Source: Firmicutes bacterium OM04-13BH
GTDB taxonomy: Bacteria; Bacillota; Clostridia; Lachnospirales; Lachnospiraceae
Direction of reading: 5' to 3'
Length of the DNA: 64,000 nucleotides
NCBI GenBank assembly: GCA_003481745.1
Contig: QULP01000001.1
Coordinates: forward strand, 248,001 to 312,000
The notes beneath the pieces are model-generated. The model searched no databases and had not been told where the DNA came from. It saw only the letters and a program-made list of their open reading frames with translations. Position numbers and translations under genes: made by a program. This document shows, one piece after another, positions 17,830 through 25,044 of this stretch; position 1 is the stretch's first letter; each line of letters opens with the position of its first letter.

Positions 17830-18391
17830 AGCGGTCACTCCTTATAAATTCAAGATGCTCGACGGCATCCTGAGTTCTGAAACAAAATTGATCCTCGAGA
17901 CGGTTTGGTAAAAGTTTTTCAATCGTTTCTTTGTCTGCTTTTGAAGTTCCAGGCTCACCGGCGCCTTCACCGCTGATATAAATCTGAAGGGTACGGGCTG
18001 TCTGATCGTCGGCAATCTTTCCACCGATGATATCAATTACGCTGTATTTTTTCAGGAGCTGAGGAAAGAGGTCTTTCTTTCGATTGGCCGCTACAAAATG
18101 TAGCCATTCAATACTGGGTTCTTGAAAAAAGTAAGCGAGAATGTTTGGATCATAGTGAAATTTGTAGACGGATATTTGTCCGTCAGCTGGATCAAAGTTT
18201 TTTGGAACAGCACCGATGTGTTTTGCCTTGCGAACAGAAAGCTGGACATAGTTGTATGCCTGTTCATAAGATGAGGTTAAATAAAAACCACGACCAAAAT
18301 CGAGACCACCCATACAGCGACTTAAGTCGATGTTAGGAATACTGACATAACTTCCGTGGTAGAGAAGCATTCCATCTTCAAGTCCTATCAT
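17810..18391 (-). CDS. DUF3990 protein, predicted ADP-ribosyltransferase-fold toxin
   Basis: 193 residues. The N-terminus MLLYHGSYVSIPNIDLSR then GGLDFGRGFYLTSSYEQAYNY is the DUF3990 signature: a YHGS strand and a GxGFYLT strand as in ADP-ribosyltransferase folds (His and Tyr of an H-Y-type active site). The middle (YKFHYDPNILAYFF, WLHFVAANRK) and IDIIGGKIADDQTARTLQ are also typical. The family occurs with small DUF3791 proteins in toxin-antitoxin-like operons, as here. The target is unknown. ATG overlaps the preceding stop by 4 nt. Confidence 0.82.
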   Translation of the reverse strand: MIGLEDGMLLYHGSYVSIPNIDLSRCMGGLDFGRGFYLTSSYEQAYNYVQLSVRKAKHIGAVPKNFDPADGQISVYKFHYDPNILAYFFQEPSIEWLHFVAANRKKDLFPQLLKKYSVIDIIGGKIADDQTARTLQIYISGEGAGEPGTSKADKETIEKLLPNRLEDQFCFRTQDAVEHLEFIRSDRYGDIKL

Positions 18392-18609
18392 ACGGTAACA
18401 CCTCGATTCTTGAGCAGGGTTTCAACATCATGCAAAGCACATTCGTAGCTATTCAAATGAAGAATGTCATAGCAGTCGGCGATAAATCCGAGAATGTCGT
18501 ATTTCTTAAACAGCTCTGCGCAGTCGCTGGGAGACATTTTCCACTTGGATTGAGCCATCCGAAAGACCCAGCACTGCATATCGGCAATATCGATATTATA
18601 TTCACTCAT
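18388..18609 (-). CDS. DUF3791 protein, putative antitoxin/partner of DUF3990
   Basis: 73 residues, GGAGG 8 nt upstream of ATG. All-helical: QCWVFRMAQSKWKMSPSDCA, ELFKKYDILGFIADCYDIL, ECALHDVETLLKNRG. This is the DUF3791 pattern (W-V-F/Y...A...W...S...A...F...L...Y..LH). Family members are routinely followed by DUF3990 genes and are thought to neutralise or accompany them. First gene of a three-gene operon with its own promoter. Confidence 0.82.
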   Translation of the reverse strand: MSEYNIDIADMQCWVFRMAQSKWKMSPSDCAELFKKYDILGFIADCYDILHLNSYECALHDVETLLKNRGVTV

Positions 18610-18623
18610 AGAGCATACCTCCT

Positions 18624-18641
18624 TTGAGTATAATTTCTCAA
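18624..18641. promoter_or_regulatory. Inverted repeat next to DUF3791 promoter, candidate operator
   Basis: TTGAG and CTCAA arms around 8 nt lie between the -10 box and the ribosome site. Autoregulation by the operon products is possible. Confidence 0.45.
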
Positions 18642-18645
18642 TTTA

Positions 18646-18674
18646 AGTATAGCTCTTTTTCTACCGCTTAGCAA
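18646..18674 (-). promoter_or_regulatory. Promoter of DUF3791-DUF3990 operon
   Basis: TTGCTA, 17-nt spacer, TATACT, about 37 nt upstream of the DUF3791 ATG. Confidence 0.72.
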
Positions 18675-18749
18675 CGACAGAATTGTAAATTTCAGATTAT
18701 TTTCTGCCTTGTGAACTTCCGAAAATAAATCCCCTAAATGCAGAATTTC

Positions 18750-18793
18750 ACCCAAACAATTAGGCTAAATTCTCCTGTCCTGCCTGTTTGGGT
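18750..18793. repeat. Inverted repeat between two toxin-antitoxin loci
   Basis: ACCCAAACA...AGGC pairs with GCC..TGTTTGGGT to give about 12 bp with a 3-nt bulge. No T-run. The gap 18675-18934 otherwise holds only this and the hairpin at 18828-18866. Confidence 0.5.
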
Positions 18794-18827
18794 AATGTAA
18801 TATTTACCTGGTATATACTGCATTTGT

Positions 18828-18866
18828 AATACCGTCATAGTATAGCAATATTTCTATGGCGGTATT
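18828..18866 (-). terminator. Hairpin after higA, possible terminator
   Basis: AATACCGTCATAG and CTATGGCGGTATT form a 13-bp stem with one G-T pair, 69 nt beyond the higA stop. The following tract is only weakly T-rich on the minus strand. Confidence 0.5.
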
Positions 18867-18934
18867 TCTGTATATGGCAGGGCAGAGAAAAACCGCAGGT
18901 GAAAATTCCTGCGATTTCTATTTTCTCATACTCT

Positions 18935-19231
18935 TTACATTTTATTTTTTGTTGGCATCGGAACAAATTCCAGCTTTAATTGCATCCCTAATCCATGTGC
19001 AAGTTTTTTCACCATGCTCAGGCTGGGATTTCTTGTTCCGTTCTCGATCCGGCTTATATCTGCCTGCGTAATTCCGGTTTTAGCTGATAAATCTTTCTGT
19101 GTCATATTCTGCTGCACTCTTGCATCAATCATCGCCTGGATAATATCATATTCCGGTTGCAGTGCATCATATTCTGCCTTTACCTCCGGATTCTGCAATG
19201 CTCTTTTCTTATAATCTTTATAGCTACTCAT
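18935..19231 (-). CDS. higA: HigA-type XRE antitoxin
   Basis: Start set at MSSYKDYKK (19231), because GGAGGT is 7 nt upstream; it overlaps the toxin stop by 8 nt. About 98 residues. A C-terminal Cro/CI helix-turn-helix is clear: NMTQKDLSAKTGITQADISR then IENGTRNPSLSMVKKLAHGLG. The N-terminal helix ALQNPEVKAEYDALQPEYDI is the usual HigA/RelB-like partner-binding region. It should bind the toxin and the operator at 19603-19624, repressing its own operon. Confidence 0.9.
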   Translation of the reverse strand: MSSYKDYKKRALQNPEVKAEYDALQPEYDIIQAMIDARVQQNMTQKDLSAKTGITQADISRIENGTRNPSLSMVKKLAHGLGMQLKLEFVPMPTKNKM

Positions 19232-19574
19232 TGCCATACCTCCGTTCATAATCTGCTTTATACTTCTTTGCCAGTTCTTTTTCTGCCTTTGGTGTCTTCT
19301 GCGATTTTTTTATAAATCCATTAGTCAGTACCGCCTTCTTTCCTACAATAAAGAAATACAGTACTCTTGTAATATCTGATCCCTGCTTGGTACGAAGCTC
19401 AAATATTCCATTTTCCAATGGTTTTGAATATGGCTCACGAAGCAATGGACCGTTTATTTCCAGTAAGTCAATTGTCCGCAATGTTTTTGCCAGTAACTTA
19501 GGCTCCAGGGAATCTAATAGTTCCTGCACAGGGCATCTTCCATCTTCTGTATCATATAAAATGATCTCGTACAT
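19224..19574 (-). CDS. higB: HigB-type (RelE/phage gp49-like) toxin
   Basis: 116 residues. YEIILYDTEDGRCPVQELLDSL, LRTIDLLEINGPLLREPYSKPL, GIFELRTKQGSDITRVLYFFI and NGFIKKSQKTPKAEKELA form the gp49-like HigB pattern, including ELR and the basic KKSQKTP segment that contacts mRNA in the ribosome. Toxin-first gene order is standard for higBA. Promoter and operator lie immediately upstream. Confidence 0.92.
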   Translation of the reverse strand: MYEIILYDTEDGRCPVQELLDSLEPKLLAKTLRTIDLLEINGPLLREPYSKPLENGIFELRTKQGSDITRVLYFFIVGKKAVLTNGFIKKSQKTPKAEKELAKKYKADYERRYGNE

Positions 19575-19600
19575 TAGTATGCTCCTTCCTCTTTATAATT

Positions 19601-19629
19601 ATAATATGTTGTATTCAACATATTGTCAA
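19601..19629 (-). promoter_or_regulatory. higBA promoter with embedded operator
   Basis: Consensus TTGACA, 17-nt spacer, TATTAT. The spacer is largely filled by the inverted repeat AATATGTTG / CAACATATT (19603-19624), ideally placed for repression by HigA. Confidence 0.85.
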
Positions 19630-19642
19630 GATGATTTCAAAC

Positions 19643-19667
19643 ACTTTTTCATATAATATTACGCATG
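19643..19667. repeat. 25-bp direct repeat, left copy
   Basis: ACTTTTTCATATAATATT followed by ACGCATG. The right copy at 23462-23486 differs at one base. The two copies enclose 3.8 kb. The rest of 19630-19853 holds nothing else recognisable. Confidence 0.7.
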
Positions 19668-19853
19668 GAGATATTATTATCAGTTATTCTTCTCTATCCG
19701 CTATTCTGCTCATTTGCTAACTGGCCGGTCAGCAATGACAGTTTAACTTAGGTATCTATTTTTGTAAAATCATTTACTCTCTACACTTTAAATTATACAG
19801 GAAGCTACTTATAATTAAACAATCAGGAAATAAATTAGAAGGGCGGGAACAAT

Positions 19854-20066
19854 GTGATTGATTATAGTCCGTTATGGATTACAATGGAAAAACGAAATAT
19901 ATCTCAATATTATCTCGTCAACAATGGCATCGACTACCGAACTATGCAGCAACTCCAGAATAACCAGAATATTACCGCATCTACTATCGAAAAACTTTGT
20001 CGGATCTTATCTTGTACCCCAAATGACATTTTAACTTTCACAGATGATGATACACATGATAAATAA
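19854..20066 (+). CDS. Small XRE-type (HTH_26/YozG-like) regulator
   Basis: 70 residues, plus strand, GTG start with GGGCGGGAAC upstream. Compact helix-turn-helix: WITMEKRNISQYYLVNNG, IDYRTMQQLQNNQNITASTI, then EKLCRILSCTPNDIL, the typical end of small Cro/CI-like regulators of mobile elements and plasmids. It is divergent from higBA and convergent with the large unknown membrane-protein gene, and may regulate the segment between the 25-bp repeats. Confidence 0.85.
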   Translation: MIDYSPLWITMEKRNISQYYLVNNGIDYRTMQQLQNNQNITASTIEKLCRILSCTPNDILTFTDDDTHDK

Positions 20067-20152
20067 CTGTCGAAACTGATGAATCCTGCTGTTTTATTTT
20101 GCAACATTGCGGTGTTGCGGTCTTGATAAAAAATATCTGAAAGTGGCAAAAA

Positions 20153-20176
20153 TGCAGGGATTTTCACGTCCCTGCA
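20153..20176 (-). terminator. Terminator of the 849-residue membrane-protein gene
   Basis: TGCAGGGA / TCCCTGCA perfect 8-bp stem followed by TTTTT on the minus strand, 33 nt after the stop. Confidence 0.8.
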
Positions 20177-20208
20177 CTCTTGTCATATTATATCAAATTC
20201 TTACTATG

Positions 20209-22758
20209 CTATGCTTTCTCCCGATAAAACCATACAACATCTTTAGGCTTGAACTTTATGTATAATTTAAAATCAAATTCATAAGCATAATACTTTCTTC
20301 TGATACACTCCACGGCTCTCTTTTTATCTAGCAAAACACCATCCACATAATAAAATTCTTTGTATTTTCCAAGCCTCTCTAATTCTTTGAGACATTCCTG
20401 TTCTGTTAGATTCTTCATTTTTGCTTTTGAAATTACAAATTTATAACTAAAATTATTCTTCTTTGAGTAAATATGTTCATTTATACCATACATCCGACAT
20501 ATCGGTATTGCATTTTCCTTTTCCCTAAGTCGCTTATATGTCTCGGATTGAACATACCTTGCAAGTGCCCCATCTGATGTGTAAGAAAAATTACGCATCG
20601 AATAATCCGTTTCTTCTATAAGTTTCAGAACATTTTCAATACCTTTTTCATCATAAGAAATACTTAACTTCTGGCACTTACTCTTTATAAATCCATTTAA
20701 TGCCTCTTGACCACATGTTTCTACTAAGCCTGCAACAGTTTTTTCATGATCAATATCTGAATTATCTGAATAATGCATAATTCCGATTATTTTAGTATAT
20801 CTTATATAAAAATCCATCTTATCTTCAGGATTCCATCCAAAAATTTTGTTTCTTTGCATATTTTCATCCAAATATCTTGCAATCATTGTCGTGTTTAAAG
20901 AGCCTGCTTCATCCGGCTCTGAATCTGCCAGTTCTGTATCCACTAATTTTATTTGTTCGTCTTGAATCCAAGCATAAATACATTGCTGTTCCATATCTGC
21001 AATATCATAATTATGATTATAGAGTTCCCCAAGTTGTTTACACTCTTTTATAAATTCTTCCTTTAATAAGCCTATTTCTTTATCAAAAAATCCATTTAAT
21101 AACTTTAGAATAGCATCCTTTTCAGTTCCTAGCATCCCATTCCATTGAAAAAAATCCGACAATTTATAAAAACATCCAATCAAATCATAATATTGGCAGT
21201 ATAACATAAAGAGAAATTTTACATTAAAATCCTTCGTCCATCTTTTGTATTTAGCAATAATAAAATCTGTATTCGCCTCAAACGTATCTGTTACTGAAAT
21301 ATCTTTAGGAACTCTGTATTGAAAACTTATCAAAATATTTTCTAGGTTTTCTTCTAAAAGGAATGATGCTCTTAATCCACTTATCATGTCATCCGTTATT
21401 GTTGTGTATAAAAGATTTCTTATTTTTTTTCGATACTCTTCCGTACGCACATCCATTTCACAATATGCATAATAATAAATCAACTGGAATACCATTGATA
21501 AAAACAGAAAATAATGCATATCTTTTTCATATTGATTTTTCACTGTTATGCTTCGAATAAATAGTGTATAAATTTTTTCCTGTTCTTCTATATTATCTGT
21601 ATTCAATATATACTTAAGAATTTCCAGAGCGACTTCTTCTTCAACCAATAGTTTTCCATCTTCACAACTTCTGGAAAAATACAGTAATTCACTCAAATAG
21701 TTTTTTAGGATTTGATACTTAATTTTCGGCGTTGCCGATTCATTTTTTATCAACACAAAAAAATACCAATATAATATTCTTTTCCATTCATAATCTGTTA
21801 TGCTTCCATCTTTATATTCTTTTAATACACATAGAGACAAAACTTGATTTCTATAATCGTTCTTTTCCAATTCTTCGTCATTGAAATACTTCATCTCCAG
21901 AATTGGTTTTAAATATAAATCTTCCTTCCAATAACCGTACTTTGATACTCCATTAAGCATTTTTATACTTTGTTCAAGCATCTTGGAATATCCAAACTCT
22001 GTACTTATATTGCAACATGCTTGCTGAAATCTAGTCTCAACAAAATTCACCTGTTCCCATGGCAAATCCTCTTTGTTATCAACAACTCGTATCAATGCAG
22101 AATATAATGTACACAGTTTTTCCATTTCCTCTAAATTACGTTCTTTACAACTTTCTATTAATGCATTAGTCAATGTATTGATATGATATGAAATTTTCCC
22201 ATTTTTATTAAAATCCCTTTTGACAAGGCTTTCATACCCATTTTCTAATGTCCTGTATACAGATTCATCATTAACCATAATATCAAAAACAGAATATGCC
22301 ATACAGCCTGCTGAAAAAATGGCTGCCACCAGTAAACATATCATGGCATTGACACAACTTACCTTACAGTCTAGGCTTAACAATATAATGCCTAATATAA
22401 TCTGATAAAGCGATGTTCTTATATATATTCTTAAATTAATACGCCTTTTTACCCCATCAAATGTCAACAATTCTCTTAATTTATATCCATAAAATTTTTC
22501 TTGTAAAATACCTGCAACCAATGCAATTATAGAAAAACTAAGCAACCCAACCGACACTACAGCTGCAAAAATATAATCCATATATGATTCAGTCACAGTG
22601 AATTGCGATACCCCAGTTAATTCTACTCCTATATCAAGAATAATTCCAAGAATTATTATACAAAACGATATTTTCAACCAATTACAATAAAGTTTTTCTT
22701 TCATACTGTCTCTCTTTGTTTTAACAATGTGCAATAAATCAGCTTTATTCCATCTCAT
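20209..22758 (-). CDS. Large uncharacterised protein with four N-terminal membrane helices
   Basis: Start set at MRWNKADLLH (22758), preceded by AAAGGG at 8 nt; the longer frame adds 10 residues without a ribosome site. 849 residues. Four hydrophobic segments occur in the first ~160 residues (FCIIILGIILDIGV, IFAAVVSVGLLSFSIIALVAG, LYQIILGIILLSL, AMICLLVAAIFSAGCMA). The remaining ~690 residues are soluble, helical, Glu/Lys/Tyr-rich and resemble a helical-repeat (TPR-like) solenoid. No catalytic motif is apparent. Very AT-rich, lying in the accessory segment between 25-bp repeats. No function can be assigned; a membrane-tethered defence sensor is one possibility. Confidence 0.75.
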   Translation of the reverse strand: MRWNKADLLHIVKTKRDSMKEKLYCNWLKISFCIIILGIILDIGVELTGVSQFTVTESYMDYIFAAVVSVGLLSFSIIALVAGILQEKFYGYKLRELLTFDGVKRRINLRIYIRTSLYQIILGIILLSLDCKVSCVNAMICLLVAAIFSAGCMAYSVFDIMVNDESVYRTLENGYESLVKRDFNKNGKISYHINTLTNALIESCKERNLEEMEKLCTLYSALIRVVDNKEDLPWEQVNFVETRFQQACCNISTEFGYSKMLEQSIKMLNGVSKYGYWKEDLYLKPILEMKYFNDEELEKNDYRNQVLSLCVLKEYKDGSITDYEWKRILYWYFFVLIKNESATPKIKYQILKNYLSELLYFSRSCEDGKLLVEEEVALEILKYILNTDNIEEQEKIYTLFIRSITVKNQYEKDMHYFLFLSMVFQLIYYYAYCEMDVRTEEYRKKIRNLLYTTITDDMISGLRASFLLEENLENILISFQYRVPKDISVTDTFEANTDFIIAKYKRWTKDFNVKFLFMLYCQYYDLIGCFYKLSDFFQWNGMLGTEKDAILKLLNGFFDKEIGLLKEEFIKECKQLGELYNHNYDIADMEQQCIYAWIQDEQIKLVDTELADSEPDEAGSLNTTMIARYLDENMQRNKIFGWNPEDKMDFYIRYTKIIGIMHYSDNSDIDHEKTVAGLVETCGQEALNGFIKSKCQKLSISYDEKGIENVLKLIEETDYSMRNFSYTSDGALARYVQSETYKRLREKENAIPICRMYGINEHIYSKKNNFSYKFVISKAKMKNLTEQECLKELERLGKYKEFYYVDGVLLDKKRAVECIRRKYYAYEFDFKLYIKFKPKDVVWFYREKA

Positions 22759-22827
22759 ATATTTTTCCCTTTCTTCAAAATTTCCCATAATTCATTTATA
22801 TTCTACCATATCTACAAGCGTAAAAAA

Positions 22828-22865
22828 ATACCGCCGAACATTCTTTTTCCCTTGTTCAGCGGTAT
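22828..22865 (-). terminator. Terminator after parR remnant
   Basis: ATACCGCTGAACA pairs with TGTTCGGCGGTAT, followed by TTTTTT. It starts right after the parR-like reading frame, showing the locus was once a complete transcript. Confidence 0.82.
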
Positions 22866-22868
22866 CTT

Positions 22869-23226
22869 CTAAAATCCATTCTCAAATATCGACAGCCCTG
22901 CCATCAGCATCCCTTCATCCATATCCAGTCCATCGCTCTGTTCTTCTTCAATCACTTTCCCAGCATCTTCTTCAACAACTACACTCTTTTTTATCTGCTG
23001 TATAAAATCCGTATCCTGCAACAACTGCTGCTTTAATTCCTCTACACTGACATTTGCATTATTATTATGAAGAAACGGGTGCTGTTTCTTTATGCAGCCA
23101 CGCATAAACCAGTTCTGTAATCAGTGCTGTTTTGCACCTTTTCTGTGATTTCAGATACCTTCCGATTTCTTTCTGCCGTTCATTATCTTCATTAAATATC
23201 AGTACAACCCGTATCTCTCCCACACA
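22869..23226 (-). pseudogene. parR: ParR/StbB-like plasmid partition adaptor, frameshifted
   Basis: From GTG at 23226 one frame reads IRVVLIFNEDNERQKEIGRY then LKSQKRCKTALITELVYAWL, a ribbon-helix-helix-like N-terminus as in ParR. It stops near 23054. Another frame continues NNNANVSVEELKQQLLQDTD and a Glu/Asp-rich tail ending MLMAGLSIFENGF, the usual ParR C-terminus that binds the ParM filament. So one frameshift splits the gene. It directly follows the parM fragment, the normal parM-parR order. Confidence 0.6.
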
Positions 23227-23535
23227 TTACACCCCCTGTCTTTTCTGGATGTGTAATGCTGTCATTTTCTCATATCCTACGGCATTTGCCTGGATGTCCT
23301 CGATAAACTCTATGTATTTAAAATCAGAAGATTTTTCAATCTGCTGTTTCAGTAACAGGCTGCCTCCACCAAGAAATACTGCTGGATTAGTTCGGTAATC
23401 AAATATTTTCGTCTGGCTCGTAACATGACACAAGAACAACTTGCACAGGACAGTTCTGAATACTTTTCCATATAATATTACGCATGATTCTCTGGTTTCT
23501 GGTATCTTTTTTATCAGACCGAAGAAAAGATACAA
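23227..23535 (-). pseudogene. parM: C-terminal fragment of a ParM/StbA actin-like partition ATPase
   Basis: Only about the last 55 residues are recognisable: NPAVFLGGGSLLLKQQIEKS, then YIEFIEDIQANAVGYEKMTA. The FLGGGS strand and FIEDIxANAxGYE helix are hallmarks of ParM/Alp-type actin folds near the C-terminus. Upstream the frame is unrelated sequence, beginning near the right 25-bp direct repeat, so the first ~80% of the gene is missing. Remnant of a plasmid or integrative element. Confidence 0.6.
23462..23486. repeat. 25-bp direct repeat, right copy
   Basis: Matches 19643-19667 at 24 of 25 positions, same orientation. It lies at the point where the parM fragment loses similarity. Confidence 0.7.
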
Positions 23536-23551
23536 TGCACTTCCCGCTTTT

Positions 23552-24739
23552 TTATATCTCCATCATCTTCTCTAAATCGTCCGGTCTGACAATATAGTTT
23601 TTAAATCCATCAATCAAACTCTGTATCAACATCGGCTCTCCAATAACAGCTGGTATCTCTGCTTCAATTGCCATAGCAACTGTACTGCACGGTTCATAGT
23701 ACTTTACGTTTTCTCTTATTCTCAACTGTGTTTCAAATTTTAGGGACTGTAATTTCACATGCTCTGCACTCTCAAGATATACAAGTATTACTTCGATATT
23801 TTCATTTTTAAAATGTGTTATTTCTTCTAACATTCTGCTCACCGAAAAATGTGTGACATATACCTGATCGAACTGCTCTAAAAGCTCCAGCTTCTCTTCA
23901 ACGGCAAGAATATATAATCCCCACACATCGATTGCTATTGATTTATGAATTTCATATTGTAATTTATTTGCAATACTTTTTGGTGACAGATGCCACTCTT
24001 CTTGTTCAAACAAAGCTTTTGCTGCATTTGCCCCTTGAATATTGATTCTTCTCCATTCCCGTTCCATATGTGGAGGATATTTCTTCTGCCATACTAAAAA
24101 TCGTGCCCCTTCATTCGTCAAAAGAACCCCTTCATTTTCTGCTTTATCAAACTTTCCGAATAATGGGGTTTCTTTGCTGAAATGTTTCCATGCATTTTCA
24201 CTGTCAAGGTTACACATATACGCAATCAAGGAAAGTCGATGAAATTCATTTTCCGGCATCGATCCCTGCTCAACCAGAACGTTTCTTATGGCTTCCATTT
24301 TTAGAGCGTGCACTTTTCCTCTATAAATACTCCTTCCAACTCCACTCGTAAACAAACCTACAATTGTTTTTTCATCCGCTTCCAAGCTCCACACAGGTGA
24401 ACCCGAAAAACCATTTAGCTCATATACTCGATTACCGGAGTCTACATGCGTATCCTCTATCTGCCACAACAGCACCTCTTTATCTTTCGCATTGTGAAGT
24501 ATCCTTCCATACGTTCCTTCCACATAATTTAGAAGTTCCTCAATCTCTGTCTCGCTTCCTGGAAATCCCTGTGCCAGCACGCCATCTCTTTTATGCACTT
24601 CACCAATTACATAATCCGTCGTTTCAAAGCTTATCTCTTTTTTAATTTCCAAGCAAATGACTGCTGCATCCATATTCCACTTCAAAAGCTTTGCGATCGT
24701 CTGCTTATCCGGATGGCTGATTCCATCCGTACAGATCAT
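23552..24739 (-). CDS. Trypsin-like serine protease with PIN-like C-terminal region, probably 5'-truncated
   Basis: 395 residues. LNGFSGSPVWSLE carries the catalytic Ser of the GxSGSP motif, followed by TIVGLFTSG. NMDAAVICLEI may hold the catalytic Asp. No region with the catalytic His (TAxHC-like) precedes it: the frame is blocked upstream by a stop and other frames carry unrelated peptides, so the N-terminal barrel is missing or frameshifted. The C-terminal ~150 residues (IDVWGLYILAVEEKLELLEQ, VYVTHFSVSRMLEE, ECNxxxVxLV-like strands) resemble PIN-like domains found in bacterial conflict proteins. No ribosome site precedes the ATG at 24739. Probably an inactive relic of a defence effector. 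Confidence 0.6.
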   Translation of the reverse strand: MICTDGISHPDKQTIAKLLKWNMDAAVICLEIKKEISFETTDYVIGEVHKRDGVLAQGFPGSETEIEELLNYVEGTYGRILHNAKDKEVLLWQIEDTHVDSGNRVYELNGFSGSPVWSLEADEKTIVGLFTSGVGRSIYRGKVHALKMEAIRNVLVEQGSMPENEFHRLSLIAYMCNLDSENAWKHFSKETPLFGKFDKAENEGVLLTNEGARFLVWQKKYPPHMEREWRRINIQGANAAKALFEQEEWHLSPKSIANKLQYEIHKSIAIDVWGLYILAVEEKLELLEQFDQVYVTHFSVSRMLEEITHFKNENIEVILVYLESAEHVKLQSLKFETQLRIRENVKYYEPCSTVAMAIEAEIPAVIGEPMLIQSLIDGFKNYIVRPDDLEKMMEI

Positions 24740-24885
24740 ATACGTCTGGCATCTTATCCTCCCACACCACTCTTCTGAAAGATTTCGAACAGAGCCATGA
24801 TGATACTTGCACGATTGTTAGAACTGGTATCCTTTCCCTTACCTTTTCTGATGCTAATATATCTATCATACCCGGATTACCCTCT

Positions 24886-25044
24886 CTAGCATGCATAGAA
24901 TACATTTTTTTCCGGTCGGTTCACTCGCTTCGGTGGATAGTTCTCTCTGATTATGGAAAAACCTAACTTATTTACGTAGAAATCCTTAGTGGCTTCGTAA
25001 TTTGATACGATAATTGCAATGTAGTGTATTTTTGATAGGTTCAT
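24886..25044 (-). pseudogene. N-terminal fragment of a second VOC protein
   Basis: Reads MNLSKIHYIAIIVSNYEATK then DFYVNKLGFSIIRENYPPKR, closely matching residues 1-40 of the VOC gene at 17044-17421 (HHIAIIGSDYEKSKHFYVDLLGFKVIRENY). After ~42 residues the similarity ends abruptly and a stop comes ten codons later. Its ATG overlaps the stop of the DUF3800 gene (ATGA), so it was once translated as the next gene of that operon. Confidence 0.7.
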
